NCBI GenBank assembly: GCA_020631105.1
Contig: JAHDHW010000031.1
Span: 1 to 39,450 of the forward strand
DNA length: 39,450 nucleotides
Origin: Saprospiraceae bacterium
GTDB lineage: Bacteria; Bacteroidota; Bacteroidia; Chitinophagales; Saprospiraceae
Reading direction: 5' to 3'
Shown: piece after piece, positions 33,199-39,450 of the stretch
Position numbering within the stretch: the stretch's first letter is position 1
How the letters are laid out: every line of letters starts with the position of its first letter
Notes under the pieces: model-generated
What the model was told of the DNA's origin: nothing
What the model saw: the letters and a program-made list of their open reading frames with translations, nothing else
The model's database searches: none
Translations under genes and position numbers: made by a program

Positions 33199-36100
33199 AT
33201 GAGCTATAATCAAAACTTACTACTACTCTGTTTGATAATTATTTTGGCGCTAAGCTGCGGCGCTGATCAACCAATGATGAATCGTGTCGAGGTGAGTCAT
33301 TCTGGTCTTGACTTCGTCAATGAGATTACAGAAAACGATACCTTGAATATTCTCAAAAGTGAATTTGTTTATAATGGTGCCGGAGTAGCTATAGGTGATT
33401 TGAATGCGGATGGTCTGGACGATATTTTTGTTGCAGGTAATCAGGTTGATAACCGACTCTACCTAAATGAAGGAGGCCTTCGTTTCAAAGACGTCAGCAC
33501 CTCAGCGAAAATAAAAAAACCTAACCCCAAGCTTTGGTCCTCCGGAGTAAACCTGGTTGACATCAATCTAGATGGACAATTAGATATTTACGTTTGTAAT
33601 ACCTTACAAAAAGATTCTACTATTCGCTATAATTTGTTGTACATCAATCAAGGTAATAATGCAGAAGGCGTTCCAAGTTTTGAAGAAAGTGCTCGTGCTT
33701 ATGGTATCGCTGATGATAGTCACTCTTCGCATGCTCAGTTCTTTGACTATGATAATGATGGAGATGTAGATTTATTTATCGGGGTCAATCTAATTGAAGA
33801 AAAATACCCAAATGAATTCATTAATCGTCCTAATGACGGATCTGATCCAAATAGAGATCGCCTCTTTCAAAACAACTGGAATGATTCACTTGGCCATCCG
33901 GTATTTACAGACGTATCCATTGAAGCGGGCCTTGTGCACGATGGCTACAGCCATAGTACTTTAATCTACGACTTCAACAATGACGGGTGGATGGATATTT
34001 ATGTTGCGAATGACTATCAAAGTGACGACCTGATCTATATCAATCAACAAGATGGCACTTTCGAAAATGAAGCCGGAAAGATATTCAAACACTTTAGCTT
34101 GTCTGCAATGGGAAGCGACCTTGGTGACATCAATAATGATGGACGTTCCGACTTCATGACTACTGAGATGCAGCCTTATTATAATAAGCGTAAAAAACTT
34201 TTTCAGGGCGAAAGTACTTATCAACGAGAATTATACACTCGCCAATACGGCTATAATTATCAATACACTCGAAACACCTTACAATTAAACTTAGGCGATA
34301 ATCCTGATACTGGACTACCTATTTATGCTGACATTGGTATTCGGGCTAATGTCCAGGAGACCGACTGGAGCTGGGCTACTTTATTTGCAGATTATGACAA
34401 TGATGGCTGGCAGGATTTATTCGTCGTAAATGGTTTTCCAAAGGATGTTACCGATCGGGACTTTGCAGATTTTAGAGCATTCGCAAGCCGCCTGGTCTCT
34501 GAAGAAAAATTATTGGAAGCCATTCCAGAAGTTAAATCTCCAAATTTCCTTTTTCGAAACAATGGCGACTTAACCTTCGAGGACGTTACCAAAGAATGGG
34601 GTATGGACATTGGTAGTTTCTCCAACGGAGCAGCTTATGGTGATCTGGACAATGATGGAGACCTCGATCTGGTAATCAATAACATTGACGACCCAATACT
34701 GCTTTTTGAAAATAATACTAGAGCCCTCACCAATCAGCATTTCTTAAGGATAAAGTTAAATGGTGCTCCAAAGAATCCAGATGCATTTGGAGCAGCAGTA
34801 GAAATATTCGCTGGGGAATGGACCCAAAAACATTACTTGCTCTCTAATCGTGGCTACCTGTCCAAGTCAGAATCCTTTATACATTTTGGCCTTGGTAGTA
34901 AAACTCAAGTAGACTCCCTTCGGATTACCTGGCCAGGTGGCGCTACTCAAATCATTAATCAACCCGCAATTGACCAGGTTCTAAATATTAATTTTGAAGC
35001 ATCAAACCTGCGTAAAAAGCTAAGCCCACAAGCAATGGCCGGACTCTTTCGGGAAGTGGCAAAAGATCGCGGATTAGAGTACGAAGACCAGGATATTGAC
35101 TTCATTGACTTCAATTTTCAACGAACCCTTCCTCATAAATTTTCGCAGTATGGACCATCTATTTCGATTGGCGATGTAAACGGGGATCAACTGGATGATA
35201 TATTCATTGGTGCCGGGCGAAAATTTCAAGAGACTTGGTTTTACCAACAGGAAGATGGAACCTTTATACAAACACCTGTCAATTATAAATCTCACCCCGA
35301 AGCATTTCAAGAAGACTCCGGTACGTTACTATTCGATGCGGATCAGGATGGAGACCTTGACTTATATATCGTACGAGGTTCTGCTCAATACGCACCAGGA
35401 GATAGTCTTTATCAAGATGTAATAATGATCAACGATGGCTTAGGTAATTTCATGCCAGCCACTAATGCTTTACCAGAAATCAGGGCTAATGGTTCCTGTG
35501 TTAAAGCTGCTGATTTTGATCGAGATGGAGACCTTGACTTATTCATCGGCAGCCGTGTTCTGCCCCGAGCATTCCCTTTAGCTGATCGGTCTTACCTATT
35601 ACGTAATGAAACCGTTGGCGGCATTGTGAAGTTTGTAGACGCAACGGAGGAGATCAATACAGGTCTATTAAAACCGGGCATGATCAGTGATGCACTTTGG
35701 ACCGACTTCAATGGCGACCATTGGCCAGATCTTATCCTTGCGGGGGAATGGATGCCACTCACCATCTTTGAAAATCAGGAAGGAAACCTGATTGATGTCA
35801 CTTCAAAAAGTGGTTTAGCCGCATACAATGGCTGGTGGAATAGCTTAAGACCAGCGGATTTAGATAATGACGGAGACATGGATTACCTGGCCGGCAACTT
35901 TGGCGAAAATGTATACTTCCAATGTACTACTGACCAACCACTCAAAGTCTATGGAAAAGATCTGGATAACAATCGAAGTGTTGACCCCTTAATTTCATGT
36001 CATTGGCGGGATAGCCTGGGCGCTACTCATGAATATTTTTATCATCCGCTCCCGGATGTCATGAAGCAGTTTGTAGGTATCCGTAAAAAATATAACTCCT

Positions 36101-36753
36101 TTGGAGAATTTGGAGAAGCTACTGTCCCTCAAATGCTAGAAGGTATTGATATGACGGATGCACTCATTTTATCCGCAAATCATCTTAGTTCCTCCTGGAT
36201 TGAAAACTTAGGCAACGGAAAATTTGAAATGCATAGCCTACCCATTGAGGCGCAAATAGCCCCAATCTATGGCATACAAACCATAGATATTGATGATGAT
36301 CAACTGCTTGATATCGTATTAGTTGGAAATGACTTTGGGATGGAAACACAACAAGGAAGAGCAGATGCCCTATCAGGTTTAGTTCTCAAAAACAAAGGAA
36401 AAGGGCAGTTTGAAGCACTAGAATTAGAAGAAAGCCAGTTTTTTGTCCCCGGCGATGCAAAAAGTCTCGTCCGACTTCAAGCAAACAATAGCTTACTTTT
36501 CTTAGCTTCACAAAACAGGGGGCCATTAAAAGTTTATGAACCAGCCACTCAAAATTTTGTTGATCTCATTAAGGTTCAACAAAATGAAGTACAGGCGGTA
36601 ATAACTTATACCGATGGCAGCCAGAGCCGCAGAGACTTTTATTTTGGAGATAGTTTTCTTTCACAATCCTCCAGAGTGTTAGAAAGAATAGCTTCCATGC
36701 AATCAATCACCTTCTTCGATAACACTGGTCAAACCACTCGAACGATAAAATGA
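33199..36753 (+). CDS. FG-GAP/VCBS repeat and ASPIC/UnbV domain lipoprotein
   Basis: A 1184-residue envelope protein. The signal peptide ends in a lipobox (LALSC, C20). I count at least 12 calcium-loop repeats of the DxDxDGxxD type, for example DLNADGLDDIFVAGN, DYDNDGDVDLFIG, DFNNDGWMDIYVAN and DLDNDGDLDLVINN. The first seven precede a central ASPIC/UnbV domain (about residues 515-600, FLRIKLNGAPKNPDAFGAAV to LRITWPGG). The others follow it, suggesting two beta-propellers. Such CRTAC1-like proteins often lie beside susCD in this phylum; the exact role, perhaps glycan or surface binding, is unknown. The next gene starts three bases after its stop, so translation is coupled. Confidence 0.9.
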   Translation: MSYNQNLLLLCLIIILALSCGADQPMMNRVEVSHSGLDFVNEITENDTLNILKSEFVYNGAGVAIGDLNADGLDDIFVAGNQVDNRLYLNEGGLRFKDVSTSAKIKKPNPKLWSSGVNLVDINLDGQLDIYVCNTLQKDSTIRYNLLYINQGNNAEGVPSFEESARAYGIADDSHSSHAQFFDYDNDGDVDLFIGVNLIEEKYPNEFINRPNDGSDPNRDRLFQNNWNDSLGHPVFTDVSIEAGLVHDGYSHSTLIYDFNNDGWMDIYVANDYQSDDLIYINQQDGTFENEAGKIFKHFSLSAMGSDLGDINNDGRSDFMTTEMQPYYNKRKKLFQGESTYQRELYTRQYGYNYQYTRNTLQLNLGDNPDTGLPIYADIGIRANVQETDWSWATLFADYDNDGWQDLFVVNGFPKDVTDRDFADFRAFASRLVSEEKLLEAIPEVKSPNFLFRNNGDLTFEDVTKEWGMDIGSFSNGAAYGDLDNDGDLDLVINNIDDPILLFENNTRALTNQHFLRIKLNGAPKNPDAFGAAVEIFAGEWTQKHYLLSNRGYLSKSESFIHFGLGSKTQVDSLRITWPGGATQIINQPAIDQVLNINFEASNLRKKLSPQAMAGLFREVAKDRGLEYEDQDIDFIDFNFQRTLPHKFSQYGPSISIGDVNGDQLDDIFIGAGRKFQETWFYQQEDGTFIQTPVNYKSHPEAFQEDSGTLLFDADQDGDLDLYIVRGSAQYAPGDSLYQDVIMINDGLGNFMPATNALPEIRANGSCVKAADFDRDGDLDLFIGSRVLPRAFPLADRSYLLRNETVGGIVKFVDATEEINTGLLKPGMISDALWTDFNGDHWPDLILAGEWMPLTIFENQEGNLIDVTSKSGLAAYNGWWNSLRPADLDNDGDMDYLAGNFGENVYFQCTTDQPLKVYGKDLDNNRSVDPLISCHWRDSLGATHEYFYHPLPDVMKQFVGIRKKYNSFGEFGEATVPQMLEGIDMTDALILSANHLSSSWIENLGNGKFEMHSLPIEAQIAPIYGIQTIDIDDDQLLDIVLVGNDFGMETQQGRADALSGLVLKNKGKGQFEALELEESQFFVPGDAKSLVRLQANNSLLFLASQNRGPLKVYEPATQNFVDLIKVQQNEVQAVITYTDGSQSRRDFYFGDSFLSQSSRVLERIASMQSITFFDNTGQTTRTIK

Positions 36754-36756
36754 TCC

Positions 36757-38547
36757 ATGCTTAAAGTGCCTTCACAATGCTGGTCCTTTCTAATTCTTGC
36801 ATTACTATCATGCAGCACTGAATACGTACTGGCCCAGGATTATTTTAAAGCACTCGAAACGGGCAATACATACTTAAATCAACAAATAGATCGATTCTCT
36901 AATGGAGATATTCTGATCGGAAACTCTTCTTTGGAAGCACTCGAAACGGGTGATGAAATTGGTAAAATCACCCTCCTACGTATTGATGGATGCGGAAACG
37001 AATTATGGTCCAAGATTTATACTTATACCGAAGGTTATCTCGAATTAAAAGATGTAGTGGTCAATGATTTGAACGAAGTCTTCATCTATGGTAGTCATTA
37101 TAAAGGATTGGCTGAAGTAATTTTTATCGCAAAGTTCGATGGTCTCACTGGTGAGAACATGGACTTCAGACTATTTGACCCCGGTACTGTGGATCACTTT
37201 TCTTATACGATGGATTTACACAATGGTCAAATAATGGTTTATGGATTATTATTTGATTTCAATACGGCCAAACTAGGTTTCATTGCTGTATTCAATGAAA
37301 ACCTGGCTTACCTATGGAGCAAGAGATTCGAACCATTTGAATCCACCGGAGCTGCGATTGCAACTAGTGATAACGGTTTTGCGGGAAGGTCAGGGCCTTA
37401 TCTTTATAAATTTGATAATAGTGGGACTCCGCAATGGAGCGTAGGCCTGGAATCAGGTTCTGAAATATTGATTATTGGAGGCCCTATCGAAACGAATAAT
37501 GGGCTTTTGTTTGAGGGCCATCGTAATGGTGAAAGCTTCTTCTTCAAAGTCGATATGAACGGACAATTACTTTGGCAATCCGATCTCTTTCCGGCAACTA
37601 ATCAAGGAGCTGCGATAACGTTATTGGAAGACAACTCATTCCTTTGCACTTATAATCAATTAGAAACGGATTATACAGATTTAGCGCAGTTCAACTTATC
37701 AGAGGGTGGCAGTATTTCAAATCAAAGAAAGTTAATGCTGGATGATCTGATGATCACCGGAACAATTGAACAGACTTTGGCTAGGAACGGCGTACTGACG
37801 TTGATTGGAAACGCAAATCCTATCGCATTAAATCCGGTAGACATTCAGGATTTCGTCTTACAATTCAATATCACTGAAAGTGAAATTGCTTGTTATGACT
37901 GGGAAGATTTTTCGGAGTTACGTACCAATGACTTAGTACTGAATTTTAATCCTATCGTTTTAGAAATTGAGGATTTCGATATGGAGCAGGAAAATCGATT
38001 AACACTGGATGGCTTCAATTTCGAGATTCCTTTTTCAGAACTTTGCGATATGGTATTTACTCCCGAAACCATCGAAATCGATACCCTCATCGCCTGCGAT
38101 GATGAATGGTGGGTAACCCTCCCCGACTCTAACTTTAACTGGGTAGATGTTCCCGGTATTGCTCCTCGCTTGCTTGAACTACCAGGAACTTATCAAGCTC
38201 GAAAACAAACCTGTAATGACCCGGTAATCATCAATTATACACTTAGTCGTCCCGATTGCCCCTGCGATATATTCTTGCCAAACGCATTCACCCCTAATAG
38301 TGATGGTCAAAATGATTTATTGGAACTATTCTCTGAGTGTCCCCTGGATAAAGTATCCGCTACGATTTACGACCGTTGGGGCAATCTCATCCATCAAAGT
38401 AATCAGCAAAGTTCGATCTGGGATGGAACCTCCAGAGGAGAAAGAATCATGACTGGCGTTTATATTATTGTGATCGATTACGAATGGTCCGATGAAAATG
38501 GTACTAAAACCGAGCGCGTCGCACAAAGTGTAACTTTAGTTCGTTGA
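36757..38547 (+). CDS. Type IX secretion cargo protein with type B (gliding-motility) sorting domain
   Basis: The product has 596 residues. The N-terminal signal is SFLILALLSCSTEYVLAQ; VLAQ suits signal peptidase I, although ALLSC also fits a lipobox. The central part (about 30-430) has repeated WSKR/LLWQSDLF-type strands like a WD40/quinoprotein-type propeller, but no exact family is recognised. The last 90 residues are the T9SS type B C-terminal domain: CDIFLPNAFTPNSDGQND, then IYDRWGNLIHQS, WDGTSRGERIMTGVY and a final VTLVR. It should cross the outer membrane by T9SS and be released or anchored outside. It begins three bases after the FG-GAP gene and forms an operon with it. Confidence 0.9.
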   Translation: MLKVPSQCWSFLILALLSCSTEYVLAQDYFKALETGNTYLNQQIDRFSNGDILIGNSSLEALETGDEIGKITLLRIDGCGNELWSKIYTYTEGYLELKDVVVNDLNEVFIYGSHYKGLAEVIFIAKFDGLTGENMDFRLFDPGTVDHFSYTMDLHNGQIMVYGLLFDFNTAKLGFIAVFNENLAYLWSKRFEPFESTGAAIATSDNGFAGRSGPYLYKFDNSGTPQWSVGLESGSEILIIGGPIETNNGLLFEGHRNGESFFFKVDMNGQLLWQSDLFPATNQGAAITLLEDNSFLCTYNQLETDYTDLAQFNLSEGGSISNQRKLMLDDLMITGTIEQTLARNGVLTLIGNANPIALNPVDIQDFVLQFNITESEIACYDWEDFSELRTNDLVLNFNPIVLEIEDFDMEQENRLTLDGFNFEIPFSELCDMVFTPETIEIDTLIACDDEWWVTLPDSNFNWVDVPGIAPRLLELPGTYQARKQTCNDPVIINYTLSRPDCPCDIFLPNAFTPNSDGQNDLLELFSECPLDKVSATIYDRWGNLIHQSNQQSSIWDGTSRGERIMTGVYIIVIDYEWSDENGTKTERVAQSVTLVR

Positions 38548-38628
38548 TCTCTATCATCCCAAGTATATTTCTCTTAAATTTAGGTATTCGCTGATCTTCA
38601 CATTCGCTGATCAAATTTATCATCCCAA
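38540..38628. repeat. Direct repeats between the T9SS cargo gene and murQ
   Basis: TTCGyTGATC occurs three times (38540-38549, overlapping the upstream stop codon, 38587-38596 and 38603-38612). TATCATCCCAA occurs twice (38552-38562 and 38618-38628). The first and last units share the order TTCGyTGATC-spacer-TATCATCCCAA, which looks like duplication of the upstream gene end. Confidence 0.55.
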
Positions 38629-38639
38629 AATTTATCACC

Positions 38640-39443
38640 TTGGAAAAAATTACAGAACAGTCCTCTAATCATCGTCACCTGGATAAAATGTCCGCTGAGG
38701 AACTCCTGACAAATATCAACAAAGAAGATCAAACGGTGCCGCTGGCAATCGAAAAGGCTATCCCTTCGATTACCAAACTGGTGGAATCTGTTGTCCCAAA
38801 AATGCGGGATGGTGGCCGCCTGTTTTATATTGGTGCCGGGACGAGTGGGCGCTTAGGCGTACTTGACGCATCTGAGTGTCCGCCTACTTATGGCGTACCT
38901 GCCGACTGGGTAATCGGAATTATGGCTGGCGGGGATTATGCCCTTCGACACTCAGTAGAAAATGCAGAAGACTCTGTAACACAAGCCTGGGCCGACCTCT
39001 CTGAGCATTTTATTACAAGCCAGGATACCGTTGTTGGCATCGCTGCCTCCGGTACCACTCCTTACGTCATTCACGGTTTAAAAGCCTGTAGAGAAGCAGG
39101 GATTACGACGGCCTGTATCACTTGCAATCCGGATTCGCCGCTAGCTGCACAAGCAGATCACCCTATCGAAGTGGTCGTGGGCCCGGAATTCGTCACCGGA
39201 AGTACACGAATGAAATCCGGAACAGCTCAGAAGTTAATCCTAAACATGATTAGTACCTCAGTAATGATTCAACTAGGACGAGTGGTAGATAATAAAATGG
39301 TAGATATGCAACTCTCTAATGATAAGCTCCTCGATCGCGGAACAAAGATGGTAATGAAAGAACTCGAAGTATCCTATGAGCAAGCACAGTCTTTATTATT
39401 AGCGCATGGCAGCGTACGAAAGGCAATCCAAGCCAAAGGCTAA
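38640..39443 (+). CDS. murQ: N-acetylmuramic acid 6-phosphate etherase
   Basis: A 267-residue cytosolic enzyme cleaving the lactyl ether of MurNAc-6-phosphate to GlcNAc-6-phosphate and D-lactate in peptidoglycan recycling. The SIS domain carries LFYIGAGTSGRLGVLDASEC, with the probable catalytic glutamates E79 (DASE) and E110 (VENAED), spaced 31 as in characterised MurQ. VGIAASGTTPYVIHGL and VTGSTRMKSGTAQKLILNM follow. The start is TTG, because the conserved N-terminal segment (ITEQSSNHRHLDKMSAEELL) begins there; the first ATG would remove 16 residues. The length is near the short end for the family but the protein is complete. It follows repeats after the T9SS cargo gene. Confidence 0.95.
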   Translation: MEKITEQSSNHRHLDKMSAEELLTNINKEDQTVPLAIEKAIPSITKLVESVVPKMRDGGRLFYIGAGTSGRLGVLDASECPPTYGVPADWVIGIMAGGDYALRHSVENAEDSVTQAWADLSEHFITSQDTVVGIAASGTTPYVIHGLKACREAGITTACITCNPDSPLAAQADHPIEVVVGPEFVTGSTRMKSGTAQKLILNMISTSVMIQLGRVVDNKMVDMQLSNDKLLDRGTKMVMKELEVSYEQAQSLLLAHGSVRKAIQAKG

Positions 39444-39450
39444 ACCCTAC

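Noticed and set aside
33199-36753. Regular DxDxDG repeats suggesting a DNA repeat array
   Set aside because: The repetition is at protein level (calcium loops); the DNA copies are divergent and not a tandem array.
1-39450. Insertion sequences, prophage, CRISPR arrays or integrase sites
   Set aside because: No transposase, integrase, phage gene or regularly spaced identical repeats were seen on either strand.

Overview
The window looks like chromosomal DNA from a member of the Bacteroidota, probably a marine or environmental lineage such as the Saprospiria. Phylum evidence seen in the sequence: a SusC/SusD pair, a protein ending in a type B (gliding-motility-associated) type IX secretion sorting domain, an FG-GAP/ASPIC-UnbV lipoprotein, A-rich regions instead of Shine-Dalgarno sequences before start codons, and several promoter-like TTG-N20-TAnnTTTG motifs. 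The class-level placement is inference. I found no rRNA, tRNA, insertion sequence, phage gene or CRISPR array.

Layout. 1-5.5 kb: a minus-strand outer-membrane-type protein, a 476-base divergent intergenic region with two structured elements, DNA polymerase III alpha (dnaE) and a small barrel-like protein. 5.6-8.7 kb: a family 2 glycosyltransferase, a two-gene thioredoxin-fold operon (TlpA-like plus redoxin lipoprotein) and convergent cutC. 8.9-12.8 kb: a small lipoprotein, Mn-type superoxide dismutase, class II fumarase, and a two-gene operon of TfoX-N-like and MmcQ/YjbR-like proteins. 13-19.5 kb: an MFS transporter, a CoxE-like VWA protein, an HD phosphohydrolase followed by a Pycsar-effector-like (PycTM/DUF5706) membrane protein, and two tandem paralogous envelope proteins. 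19.7-24.3 kb: a large soluble GAF-domain protein and a tail-specific (Prc/CtpA) protease. 24.4-39.4 kb: a glycan-uptake-type locus of AraC regulator, GH3 glycosidase, SusC, SusD, FG-GAP/ASPIC lipoprotein and T9SS cargo protein, followed by murQ.

How the genes may work together. In the last region SusC/SusD would import an oligosaccharide, the GH3 enzyme (with no visible signal peptide) would cleave beta-linked sugars, and the AraC-type regulator probably acts on the interval between its own gene and the GH3 gene. That interval carries a 13-base direct repeat with 21-base spacing, flanked by an inverted repeat. The Trx-fold pair, superoxide dismutase and CutC form a loose redox/metal group with no evidence of shared regulation.

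The observation most worth following is at 16148-17307. The HD and PycTM domains, which I recall as one protein of about 390-400 residues in many Bacteroidota, are here in two frames separated exactly at an A9 run containing the -1 slippery heptamer A AAA AAG. A -1 shift there gives one 386-residue protein with a family-like linker. This is programmed frameshifting or slippage, a real split, or a one-base sequence error. No Pycsar cyclase gene is present in the window. Other leads are two possible one-helix small proteins, a likely leaderless transcript for the YjbR-like gene, and structured intergenic elements before dnaE and after the MFS gene.
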